DNA of 9,818 nucleotides from Candidatus Woesearchaeota archaeon (GTDB taxonomy: Archaea > Nanobdellota > Nanobdellia > Woesearchaeales > WJKL01), in the NCBI GenBank assembly GCA_014729145.1, contig WJKL01000008.1:1-9818 (forward strand), given 5' to 3'. Below, one piece after another: positions 1 through 6,363 of the stretch; the stretch's first letter is position 1, and each line of letters opens with the position of its first letter. The notes under the pieces are model-generated. The model worked only from the letters and a program-made list of their open reading frames with translations. It did no database searches and had not been told where the DNA came from. Both the position numbers and the translations under genes were made by a program.

Positions 1-46
1 CCACTAATGCAATAAGTAAAATTCCTATAATTATATTACGTTTCAT
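1..46 (-). CDS. N-terminal fragment of a probable secreted or membrane protein
   Basis: Reading the minus strand from position 46 gives ATG followed by 14 open codons to the window edge: MKRNIIIGILLIALV. A short basic start followed by an unbroken hydrophobic run is what a signal peptide or first membrane segment looks like. A TATA-like box on the same strand lies about 26 nt upstream, which fits a leaderless or nearly leaderless archaeal transcript. Only 15 codons are visible, so the function of the protein cannot be stated, and a chance open stretch of this length is possible. The combination of start, hydrophobic profile and promoter spacing is the reason for listing it. Confidence 0.5.
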   Translation of the reverse strand, partial: MKRNIIIGILLIALV

Positions 47-71
47 GTATTATAGCAATTGTCTAGCAGAA

Positions 72-79
72 TATATAAA
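72..79 (-). promoter_or_regulatory. TATA box for the minus-strand gene at the window edge
   Basis: The minus strand reads TTTATATA here, the same core as the box at 344-351. Its centre is about 29 nt upstream of the ATG at 46, so the transcript would begin at or very near the start codon. Confidence 0.5.
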
Positions 80-103
80 CATTTTGATTTTGTGCTGTGC
101 TGA

Positions 104-120
104 CCCCTTTCTATAAATAA
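104..120 (+). promoter_or_regulatory. Pyrimidine tract plus TATA-like box at the start of the left intergenic element
   Basis: CCCCTTTCTATAAATAA has a close counterpart, CCCCTTCTATAAAATAA, at 6112-6128 just after the Argonaute gene. A TATA box here would start a transcript near 140, that is, just before the strong hairpin at 154-179, so a noncoding RNA is possible. Nothing shows transcription, and the element could simply be part of the repeated intergenic unit. Confidence 0.3.
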
Positions 121-153
121 TGCTGGCGATTGTATTTAATCCTTGTTAAGTTC

Positions 154-191
154 GTTTCCCATACGTAAGTGTGGGAAACCTGCGTCCGCAG
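154..191 (+). other. Two adjacent hairpins, the first an 11-bp stem with a GUAA tetraloop
   Basis: Positions 154-164 pair with 169-179 over 11 consecutive base pairs (one G-U) around a GTAA loop, a GNRA-type tetraloop. Immediately after, CTGC (180-183) pairs with GCAG (188-191) around GTCC. The first stem is by far the strongest hairpin seen in the intergenic DNA of this window. It lies in the 343-nt stretch without genes between 47 and 389 and has no coding explanation. It may be part of a structured RNA or of a repeated intergenic element. Confidence 0.6.
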
Positions 192-193
192 AG

Positions 194-260
194 TTGTGTT
201 TAAGTTCCAATCAATTCGAGCGTAGCGAGTGTAACTGTCCGTAGGACTGGGGGGAGTTCC
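194..260 (+). repeat. Left arm of an inverted pair bracketing the defence block
   Basis: Two exact words in this stretch recur inverted, and in mirrored order, at 6166-6219. TTGTGTTTAAGTTC (194-207) is the reverse complement of 6206-6219, and GGGGGGAGTTCC (249-260) is the reverse complement of 6166-6177. The spacing between the words is 41 nt here and 28 nt on the right. Everything from the RHH gene to the Argonaute gene lies between them. Confidence 0.6.
211..250 (+). repeat. Intergenic hairpin repeat, copy A (40 nt)
   Basis: This 40-nt unit matches 6324-6363 at 35 of 40 positions, and its last 34 nt match 6134-6167 at 31 of 34. It ends in a compact hairpin, GTCC-GTA-GGAC (237-247). Shortly after, GCAC-GGA-GTGC (271-281) forms another hairpin inside an outer pairing of GTTCT (261-265) with AGAAC (287-291). 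The copy at 6324 is also followed by a GTTC...GAAC pairing, and both end in the shared word GAACAAGTATC (288-298 and 6407-6417). Confidence 0.7.
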
Positions 261-343
261 GTTCTTTCAAGCACGGAGTGCCATAGAGAACAAGTATCGA
301 GTGGAGTTTTGTCGCACTGGACACTGGACAGGTGCGCGTAAGC

Positions 344-351
344 TTTATATA
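344..351 (+). promoter_or_regulatory. TATA box of the defence operon
   Basis: TTTATATA lies 39 nt before the ATG of the RHH gene, predicting a transcript start near 370-375 and a short leader. A 5-bp inverted pair, CGCAC (313-317) and GTGCG (332-336), enclosing two ACTGGAC repeats, sits directly upstream. No comparable box is seen before the methyltransferase or nuclease genes, so the first three genes are probably one transcript. Confidence 0.65.
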
Positions 352-380
352 TCAGTTACACTAAGTAACACTCAGTAACA
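351..380 (+). promoter_or_regulatory. Three tandem 10-bp repeats: candidate RHH operator
   Basis: The three consecutive 10-mers are ATCAGTTACA, CTAAGTAACA and CTCAGTAACA. The second and third differ at one base, and the first keeps the AGTNACA core. The period equals about one helical turn, so the repeats present the same DNA face. The first two also form an inverted pair, GTTAC-N5-GTAAC (355-369). The array starts at the TATA box and covers the expected transcript start, just before a gene for a ribbon-helix-helix protein. Proteins of that class often bind tandem short repeats cooperatively and repress their own promoter. Confidence 0.55.
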
Positions 381-389
381 GGTGTGAAC

Positions 390-560
390 ATGGGCGTAGT
401 AAGAATAGATGATAAATTGAAAAAAGAAGTGTTAGAATACATTTCTAAAGAGGACAACCAATATAGTTATCCCAATCTATCAACATTTGTAAACACTGCT
501 ATATTTGAGAAGCTAAAAAAATCAAATGGAGTTAGGCATGAAAAGAATATCAAAACTTGA
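390..560 (+). CDS. Small ribbon-helix-helix DNA-binding protein (56 aa)
   Basis: The reading frame starts at ATG 390 and ends with TGA at 558-560. Residues 2-7 (GVVRID) fit the DNA-contacting beta strand, residues 9-20 the first helix, and YPNLSTFVNTAIFEKLKK (27-44) the second helix with the typical S-x-F-V-N-x-A-I pattern of the CopG/MetJ-like fold. The length is normal for the family. It is the first gene after the promoter, directly downstream of three 10-bp repeats, and it overlaps the start of the methyltransferase gene by 23 nt, so the two should be translationally coupled. The likely role is a repressor that times or limits R-M expression, analogous to C proteins, which are usually HTH instead. 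An antitoxin role is a weaker alternative because no toxin gene is adjacent. Confidence 0.75.
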   Translation: MGVVRIDDKLKKEVLEYISKEDNQYSYPNLSTFVNTAIFEKLKKSNGVRHEKNIKT

Positions 561-2100
561 AAAAGAGAGCATTGCTGAATTTGCAAACAGATTAGCTAGT
601 GAATGTAATAAGGAGAGCACCAAATCAAGAAAAAAAGGAATAGGTCAATTCTTCACACCACCTTTAACTGCTGATTTCATGGCAGGACTAAGCAATACCA
701 ATAAAACCTCTGTGTCAATTCTTGATCCGGGGGCAGGGGTTGGCATCTTGTCTGCTGCCATTATAGAAGATCTAAAATCCAAAGATAAAGTAAAAAATAT
801 CAATCTTGTATGCTATGAAACTGATAAGCAGGTTTTGCCGTACTTAAAACTATTCTTACAAGAGATAAAAAAAGATTTGTCTAAAGAGATTTCTTTTGAA
901 TATGAGATTGTTGAAGAAGATTTTGTTAAATCAAATTCTGGATCATTAACTTCAAACCTTAACAACTACGATGGAGAAAGCAAGACTTTATTTGATGTAG
1001 TAATATCCAATCCTCCTTATTTCAAATTAAATAAAAGAGATCTTCCATTGAGAAAATTTAAGGATATAATTTCAGGTCAGCCAAATATCTATTTCCTCTT
1101 CATGGCAATTTCAGCAAAATTGCTATCCCCAGAGGGGGAGATGATTTTTATTACGCCTAGGAGTTTCTGCTCCGGATTATATTATAACAAATTCAGAAAA
1201 TGGCTAATTGGAAAGGTAAATATTGAAAACATACATCTATTTGATTCAAGAAAAGAATTGTTTTCCGAACAAAAAGTATTGCAAGAGAATATTATAACAA
1301 AATTTACAAAAAATCCTGTGGATAATATCAAAATATCCAAGACCTACAATGGAGATTTCTCTAATTTGGAAACGATTAAAGTCTCTAAAAATGATGTGGT
1401 CTATAAATCTAACGGGCACATATTTTTCAGGATTCCATCAACCCGCGAAGAATTAAGAGTAATTAGAGAGCTGGACAAGCTACCCTACAACTTTTACAGG
1501 CTTGGGATAAAAATATCTACTGGCAAGGTTGTAGCATTTAGAAATAAAAAGCACCTGCAATCAACAATAACAAAAGATTCTATTCCTTTGCTCTGGATGC
1601 ATAACATAAAAAATGGAAGAATCTCCTGGCCTGCTTCTTACAAGAACAAGCCTTTAGCAATAAGGAATACTGATGAATCAAGATGGTTGCTGCTTGAAGC
1701 TGGTAATTACGTTGCCATAAAGAGGTTTACAGCAAAAGAACAAAAAAAGAGATTTGTGACCGCCTGCATATTCAAGGATGATTTTAAGAGGTATGGATAT
1801 TTTGCACTAGATAACATGGTCAACTATGTGTATAGGGAAGAAAATGAATTAAGCAAGAATCAGGTAAAGGGCATCGCTAAATATTTAGGATTGCCAATAG
1901 TTGATTTATATTTTAGGATATTAAACGGGCATACTCAGGTAAATGCCAGCGAGGTTTATGCTTTGCCTTTCCCTTCATTGGAACAGTTAGAGCTATTCGG
2001 CAAAGATGATATTGAAGTTAAGGAGATACTTAGCACAAAGGCAAAAGAAATCCAGAGGAAAACTTTTGATAAGAAGGTTATGAAACCGTTATACGCATAA
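538..2100 (+). CDS. Type II DNA N6-adenine methyltransferase (BsuBI/PstI-like R-M system)
   Basis: This enzyme transfers a methyl group from S-adenosylmethionine to adenine in the recognition site, protecting host DNA from the partner nuclease. From the chosen start (520 aa), KGIGQFFTPP near residue 31 is motif X, DPGAGVG at 63-69 is the SAM-binding motif I, and NPPY at 158-161 is the catalytic motif IV. The remaining C-terminal ~300 residues should hold the target-recognition domain, giving the gamma-class order. An in-frame ATG at 526 is also possible. The ATG at 538 is preferred because GGAG at 528-531 lies 6 nt upstream of it. The nuclease gene begins 2 nt after the stop. The length (about 500 aa) and pairing match M.PstI/M.BsuBI, so CTGCAG is the expected site, but specificity is inferred only from the family. 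Confidence 0.85.
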   Translation: MKRISKLEKESIAEFANRLASECNKESTKSRKKGIGQFFTPPLTADFMAGLSNTNKTSVSILDPGAGVGILSAAIIEDLKSKDKVKNINLVCYETDKQVLPYLKLFLQEIKKDLSKEISFEYEIVEEDFVKSNSGSLTSNLNNYDGESKTLFDVVISNPPYFKLNKRDLPLRKFKDIISGQPNIYFLFMAISAKLLSPEGEMIFITPRSFCSGLYYNKFRKWLIGKVNIENIHLFDSRKELFSEQKVLQENIITKFTKNPVDNIKISKTYNGDFSNLETIKVSKNDVVYKSNGHIFFRIPSTREELRVIRELDKLPYNFYRLGIKISTGKVVAFRNKKHLQSTITKDSIPLLWMHNIKNGRISWPASYKNKPLAIRNTDESRWLLLEAGNYVAIKRFTAKEQKKRFVTACIFKDDFKRYGYFALDNMVNYVYREENELSKNQVKGIAKYLGLPIVDLYFRILNGHTQVNASEVYALPFPSLEQLELFGKDDIEVKEILSTKAKEIQRKTFDKKVMKPLYA

Positions 2101-2102
2101 AA

Positions 2103-3035
2103 ATGGAAAAAATAAACGAAGCATTGGATATTCTTGAGCAGTTAAATGCTCCAAAAAAGCAGAGGAATGAAAGGTCTGCTTTGGTATTGTTATCTTTGGT
2201 TTCTTTAAAGGAAAAAGATAAGTGGAAAGATGCTAAAAAGATAATGATTCGTATTCATGACATGATGCAGTTCATCAAATCAGAGTACAACAAAGAATAT
2301 GCCGAAAATAGCAGGGAAACATTAAGAAGGCAAACACTGCATCAATTTGAGAGGGAAATCGGAATAGTAGAGAGAAATGCTGATGATCCTTCAAGACCAA
2401 CAAACAGCCCAAATACAACATGGTCTGTTACTGATAGCCTTCTTGCATTGCTAAGAACATACGGAACTCAAGACTGGAATAAGGAATTGCAGAAATTTCT
2501 AAAAGATACAGAACAAAACGTTGTTACCTATAAGGTCAAAAGAGGCAAGCATAAGCTATTATTGGTCTTGGATGGAAAAGAGATAATCTTTTCATCAGGA
2601 AAGCATAATGAGCTTCAAATAGATGTACTAAATGCCTTTAGAAAGCACTTTTGTCCTGATGCGGAAGTATTGTATGTGGGCGATACTGCAAACAAGATGC
2701 TGTACTTGAATGAGAAACTGCTAAAAGAGATCAAGACGGAGATAAGAAAACATGACATATTACCCGATCTTGTCTTGCTTGACAGGACAAAAAACAGGCT
2801 GTATCTAATTGAGGCAGTAACCTCTCATGGTCCGGTTTCCAACAAGCGGCAGCTTGAATTGACAGAATACTTCTCAAAGCTGAAATACAGGAAGATTTTT
2901 GTGAGTGCGTTTCCAGACTTCAAGGAATTTAAAAGGCACGTTGATGATATTGCCTGGGAGACAGAGGTTTGGATTTCAGAGATTCCCAATCACATGATAC
3001 ATTTTAATGGGGATAAGTTTTTGAAGTTAGATTAA
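2103..3035 (+). CDS. BsuBI/PstI-family type II restriction endonuclease
   Basis: This 310-aa protein is the cutting half of the R-M pair. The first ~110 residues are helical and charged, and the C-terminal part carries the family signature. VLYVGDTANKMLYLNE is followed by LPDLVLLD (D222) and LYLIEAVTSHGP (E237), then NKRQLEL. D222 and E237 are the expected metal ligands of a PD-(D/E)XK-like site, with the usual lysine position replaced as in this family. Members cut CTGCAG, which I infer but cannot read from the protein. The gene starts 2 nt after the methyltransferase stop, with only a weak upstream ribosome site, so coupled translation after the methyltransferase is likely. That order would make protection precede cutting. 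No truncation or frameshift is seen. Confidence 0.85.
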   Translation: MEKINEALDILEQLNAPKKQRNERSALVLLSLVSLKEKDKWKDAKKIMIRIHDMMQFIKSEYNKEYAENSRETLRRQTLHQFEREIGIVERNADDPSRPTNSPNTTWSVTDSLLALLRTYGTQDWNKELQKFLKDTEQNVVTYKVKRGKHKLLLVLDGKEIIFSSGKHNELQIDVLNAFRKHFCPDAEVLYVGDTANKMLYLNEKLLKEIKTEIRKHDILPDLVLLDRTKNRLYLIEAVTSHGPVSNKRQLELTEYFSKLKYRKIFVSAFPDFKEFKRHVDDIAWETEVWISEIPNHMIHFNGDKFLKLD

Positions 3036-3080
3036 ATATTTTCAGATTCAAAAAAGGGGGTGGTGAATGGTGAAGTCAAA

Positions 3081-4562
3081 ATGGCTAAAGCTATAGCAGG
3101 TATAATAATAAATGAAGTGGAAACTGAACCACTTAGTGGCTACGTTATTGATTTCTTAACAACCTCTACCCGAGAAAGTCCATTTCTAGATTTTAAAAAA
3201 ACAATTGATTTACGCAAATCCTCGGCTTTTCCTGAAACAGCAAAAGACATATTTGCTTTTTCGAACTATGGTGGTGGCTGGATATTGTTGGGATGGGAAG
3301 AACATAAGAAAAATCAATTTGTTCCAGTAGGACTTTCAGAAGATTTTGAATTTGAACCTGCTAATTTACAAACTAAATTCGATTCATATAGCATTGAACC
3401 TCTGGCATTTGATTATACTGAGTTTAGAAAAGATTTTAAGGATAACTTTCCAAAAGCAAAAGATGATTTTAAACAGAAAATAAACTCAGTTTCTGACAGA
3501 TTCGGAGTTATTTATGTTCCACCATCAAGTAAACTTCTTATACCCAGTAAAAAAGGAGAGTACGAGGTCAACGGAAAGAAAAAATGCGTATTTTATCCAA
3601 ATGATGTCTTCTATCGTAGGGGAACACAAAGTATAAGACCAAGTAGTACAGAGAAAGCTTTAATCGAGAAGAGACTCAAAAAAGAGAACTATAGATTATC
3701 ATTATTGAGCGGCGAACCAGATGAAGTAGAAGAGACAATCTATTCTAATCTCTTTGAAATAAAACAAATGCCAGTTTCTGTGTATTATGGCAAAGTAAAA
3801 GATTATGATAATGTTTCAATTAAGGCTTTATTAAAACAAGAGAAAGTATTTCCAGAATGGTATTTTAAATTCAAATATTGGTCTGGAAACCTAGTAACAT
3901 TTGAAAATTTGTCTGATAATACTTCTCCGTATAGTAAACTTGTTGTTCCGGGGACTATTAAGGAAGAGCCTCTTAGTGAATGGATTAAAGATTCTGATAA
4001 GTTCAGAGTAGTTAAAGAAATATTAAACAGAGAGATAAGACATCATGCAATGAGGAAAGGTATATGGCTTGAAGACAAAAAATACAAATTGTACTACCCT
4101 GCTGAGGAAGTAACCAGAAAAGAAAAATGGAAGAGCAGATACGCAGCGTCAAATAAGACAGTTGCAACTAAATTTTATGTCCCTAAACTTAAAAGATATC
4201 TCTATTGGCACGTGGCATTTTATGCAGATGTCCTAAATTTTAATGATAAATTTTACCTGAAGATACTCCCCTCATTTATTATTTCAGAGGACGGTAAAAA
4301 GATATTATCCGATCCAGTTATAGGGACGTTAATAACAAGTTTATCCTACAATAAATATAACAGTTTATACCTAAATAATGTATTATTTTGGATTCATCAA
4401 ATAGGTGAAGGGAATGACATTAAAATTGGAGATTATATGACTATATCAAAATCCCCTGTAGACTTAAAAGCGAGTATGGGTATACTCTATGACTTGCCTT
4501 CAAATGAGTTTAGATTGGAAATTCCAGAAGATGAGGAAGGAGATACAATAGAAGATGGCTAA
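3081..4562 (+). CDS. AlbA_2 (Schlafen-type)-APAZ fusion, partner of the short Argonaute
   Basis: Start: an in-frame GTG at 3060 would give 500 aa. The ATG at 3081 (493 aa) is preferred because GGTGA at 3069-3073 is well placed before it. Residues ~25-185 look like an AlbA_2 domain: ESPFLDFK (32-39), then KDIFAFSNYGGGWILLGWEE (55-74), and the closing VFYRRGTQSIRP. The spacing of E32 and D37 and the acidic pair E73/E74 resemble the three-acid RNase site described in vertebrate Schlafens. The C-terminal ~250 residues resemble APAZ, the N-terminal-lobe equivalent that short Argonautes need: YLKILPSFIISEDG (from 392) and a later NNVLFWIHQIGEG (W437). The gene overlaps the Argonaute gene by 8 nt. 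A toxic nuclease effector held in check by the Argonaute is the likely role. APAZ is called by pattern only, without a profile search. Confidence 0.7.
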   Translation: MAKAIAGIIINEVETEPLSGYVIDFLTTSTRESPFLDFKKTIDLRKSSAFPETAKDIFAFSNYGGGWILLGWEEHKKNQFVPVGLSEDFEFEPANLQTKFDSYSIEPLAFDYTEFRKDFKDNFPKAKDDFKQKINSVSDRFGVIYVPPSSKLLIPSKKGEYEVNGKKKCVFYPNDVFYRRGTQSIRPSSTEKALIEKRLKKENYRLSLLSGEPDEVEETIYSNLFEIKQMPVSVYYGKVKDYDNVSIKALLKQEKVFPEWYFKFKYWSGNLVTFENLSDNTSPYSKLVVPGTIKEEPLSEWIKDSDKFRVVKEILNREIRHHAMRKGIWLEDKKYKLYYPAEEVTRKEKWKSRYAASNKTVATKFYVPKLKRYLYWHVAFYADVLNFNDKFYLKILPSFIISEDGKKILSDPVIGTLITSLSYNKYNSLYLNNVLFWIHQIGEGNDIKIGDYMTISKSPVDLKASMGILYDLPSNEFRLEIPEDEEGDTIEDG

Positions 4563-6093
4563 ATTTGAATTGATACACCTTCCTGAGAAAGATTTGGTCT
4601 TTGGGGGGAATGAAGAGGACAAAGATCCTCGGATAGGGCTTACTAATTTTGGACCTTATAGATATAGTTCAGAGACACCAAACTTGGATAAGATAAAAAT
4701 TGGGATTATTGGCGATAGAAGTACACTTGAAAAAACTAAGAGAATATTAACAGAGATACAGAAAAAAATTCCAGCAAAAGTAACTAACCATTGGTTATAC
4801 CCTGACTTTCCAGGAGTCTCTCCAGAATCTAAGTTTAATTGTTCATTGGAATTGAACAATAGCTGGGAACAAACTATTACGTTACATGAAATTGAAACTT
4901 TGAAAAAAGTGATTGACTCAAACGAACGTATCGGTAAAGCAGTTGAATTGTATATCAATAAGTTGAACATGATTCTTGAAGAAGATAATCTGCCAGATGT
5001 GCTTATATGTTCGCTTCCTGCTGATATTGAAGATTACTGCGGAATTTCAGAAAAAACAAGGGGTGCGAAAACACCAAAGCCTACAGAATTAGAGAAACAA
5101 GTAAACGAATTAAAAAAACAGAATCAAAAGTTTCTGACAGAATGGGGAATTATTGTTGATGAAGAGAAGAAAAAAGAGAGAATCAAGGGTTATGATTTTA
5201 GGAATGCTCTCAAAGGAAAGCTAATGAGTCATAAATCTGCAAGACCAATACAAATTTTAAGAGAGTCAACAGCAGATGCTATATTGAATTATGATTCAAC
5301 AAAAAAAAATACTCGACAGGAGCCAGCTTCATTCGCGTGGAACTTTTCAACTGCATTATTCTATAAAGCTAATGGAAAGCCTTGGAGACTTGCCAAGCTT
5401 AGAGATGATACTTGTTATGTGGGAATATCATTTTATAAAGACAAACTGAGCTTTAACAAAGATATTCAGACTTCTATGGCACAAGTTTTCACCCATACTG
5501 GAGATGGACTTGTTCTAAGGGGGACTGAAGTTTATGTTGATGAAAAGACAAAGGAACCTCATCTGACTGAACAACAAGCAAAAGATCTTTTAGCAGATGC
5601 TATTAATAGATATACGCAGAGAGCGTCAAGGAACCCGATCAGAGTAGTAATTCACAAGAAGACATTATTTTCAGAAGCTGAAATAAAGGGTTTTTCAGAA
5701 GCAATTGGTAGTTTGAAAAGGGATTTTGTTGCTCTTTCAAAAAGAAATAAAGGAATAAGATTTATGAGAGCTGGTTCTTATCCGGTTCTTAGGGGAACAC
5801 TTATTACGTTAAGTGACAAAGATTATATCTTATACACATCGGGGTATACTCCAAGAATAAGAACTTATCCAGGTCACAGCATACCATCTCCCCTTTACAT
5901 CACACACATCGGAGATTCGGAAATTAGAGAGATAGGTGATGAGATACTTGGACTAACAAAACTCAATTGGAATACTACATCTTTTTCAACCTATTTACCG
6001 ATAACATTAGGGTTCTCTCAAAGAGTTGGACAGGTATTATCTGAACTTGAAAAAGGAAAACAATTACAAAATCATTACAAATTCTATATGTAA
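4555..6093 (+). CDS. Short prokaryotic Argonaute (MID-PIWI), predicted slicer-inactive
   Basis: This 512-aa protein has the length and layout of short Argonautes, with no PAZ domain. The N-terminus carries DPRIGLTNFGPY (24-35), a hallmark of the group. The MID domain spans roughly 45-260 and includes KSARPIQILRE with Q233 at the usual guide 5'-phosphate-binding glutamine. PIWI runs from about 285 to the end. The first catalytic position reads YVGISF, with S292 where slicers have Asp. The later HRD-like site reads VVIHKKT (363-370) with no acid. The protein should therefore bind a guide and a target without cutting. AAGGAGAT (4537-4544) precedes the ATG, which lies inside the end of the upstream gene, so the two are co-translated and probably form a complex. 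The protein ends in a hydrophobic FYM, as is common when the PIWI C-terminus closes the guide pocket. Confidence 0.85.
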   Translation: MAKFELIHLPEKDLVFGGNEEDKDPRIGLTNFGPYRYSSETPNLDKIKIGIIGDRSTLEKTKRILTEIQKKIPAKVTNHWLYPDFPGVSPESKFNCSLELNNSWEQTITLHEIETLKKVIDSNERIGKAVELYINKLNMILEEDNLPDVLICSLPADIEDYCGISEKTRGAKTPKPTELEKQVNELKKQNQKFLTEWGIIVDEEKKKERIKGYDFRNALKGKLMSHKSARPIQILRESTADAILNYDSTKKNTRQEPASFAWNFSTALFYKANGKPWRLAKLRDDTCYVGISFYKDKLSFNKDIQTSMAQVFTHTGDGLVLRGTEVYVDEKTKEPHLTEQQAKDLLADAINRYTQRASRNPIRVVIHKKTLFSEAEIKGFSEAIGSLKRDFVALSKRNKGIRFMRAGSYPVLRGTLITLSDKDYILYTSGYTPRIRTYPGHSIPSPLYITHIGDSEIREIGDEILGLTKLNWNTTSFSTYLPITLGFSQRVGQVLSELEKGKQLQNHYKFYM

Positions 6094-6133
6094 CCAATTT
6101 AGACAAAACTCCCCCTTCTATAAAATAAATTTT

Positions 6134-6167
6134 CGAGCGTAGCGAGTGTATATGTCCGAAGGACTGG
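6134..6167 (+). repeat. Intergenic hairpin repeat, copy B
   Basis: This element matches copy A (217-250) at 31 of 34 positions in the same orientation and carries the hairpin GTCC-GAA-GGAC (6154-6164). It lies 40 nt after the Argonaute stop. It belongs to the 362-nt stretch without genes at 6094-6455, which consists almost wholly of repeat-like and hairpin elements. Confidence 0.7.
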
Positions 6168-6219
6168 AACTCCCCCCATTTTGCTTCTTTTTCTAAAAGA
6201 AGAGAGAACTTAAACACAA
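6166..6219 (-). repeat. Right arm of the inverted pair bracketing the defence block
   Basis: GGAACTCCCCCC (6166-6177) and GAACTTAAACACAA (6206-6219) are exact reverse complements of 249-260 and 194-207 respectively, in mirrored order. A terminator-like hairpin lies between the two words. Together with the left arm they enclose the RHH, R-M and Argonaute genes. Confidence 0.6.
6184..6202 (+). terminator. Probable terminator after the Argonaute gene
   Basis: CTTCTTTT (6184-6191) pairs perfectly with AAAAGAAG (6195-6202) around TCT, and the 5' arm forms a pyrimidine tract (6184-6194). Archaeal termination relies mainly on U-rich stretches, so the tract alone could suffice. Assignment is by composition and position, about 90 nt after the stop codon. 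Confidence 0.4.
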
Positions 6220-6225
6220 TTGAAC

Positions 6226-6296
6226 TTAATCGCTGTTAAATACTCACGATAGTGACGAGGAATAGTCTGCAAGACGGTTTTTGGCAAAGCCAAAAA
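6226..6296 (+). other. Second hairpin-rich 'head' element
   Basis: TTAATCGCTGTTAA (6226-6239) matches TTAATCCTTGTTAA at 136-149 in 12 of 14 positions. As on the left, a hairpin follows (TCAC-GATA-GTGA, 6244-6255), then a CTGC word, and further on copy C of the 40-nt repeat. A further 8-bp hairpin, TTTTTGGC-AAA-GCCAAAAA, lies at 6278-6296. An open frame from a TTG at 6281 runs across this DNA but has no family resemblance and lies over repeat sequence, so I do not count it as a gene. Confidence 0.5.
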
Positions 6297-6323
6297 ATTC
6301 CGAAGAGTTTTTGAATTACTATA

Positions 6324-6363
6324 TCAATTCGACCGTAGGGAGTCTAACTGTCCGAAGGACTAG
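6324..6363 (+). repeat. Intergenic hairpin repeat, copy C
   Basis: This unit matches copy A (211-250) at 35 of 40 positions and carries the hairpin GTCC-GAA-GGAC (6350-6360). Three of the five differences are G/C swaps. Two of these keep the small stem around GTA paired: GC-GTA-GC in copy A becomes CC-GTA-GG here (6333-6339), a compensatory pair of changes. Confidence 0.7.

Noticed and set aside
104..430. CRISPR array or tRNA gene in the repeat-rich noncoding regions
   Set aside because: The repeats are few, unevenly spaced and imperfect, and no cloverleaf with anticodon and T-loop sequence could be assembled here or at 6094-6455.
4656..4970. 104-codon open frame on the minus strand inside the Argonaute gene
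   Set aside because: It is entirely antisense to a well-supported gene. Its hydrophobic look is a by-product of the AT-rich complementary strand.
5975..6217. 80-codon open frame on the minus strand
   Set aside because: It lies antisense to the end of the Argonaute gene and to repeat copy B, and has no recognisable features or promoter.
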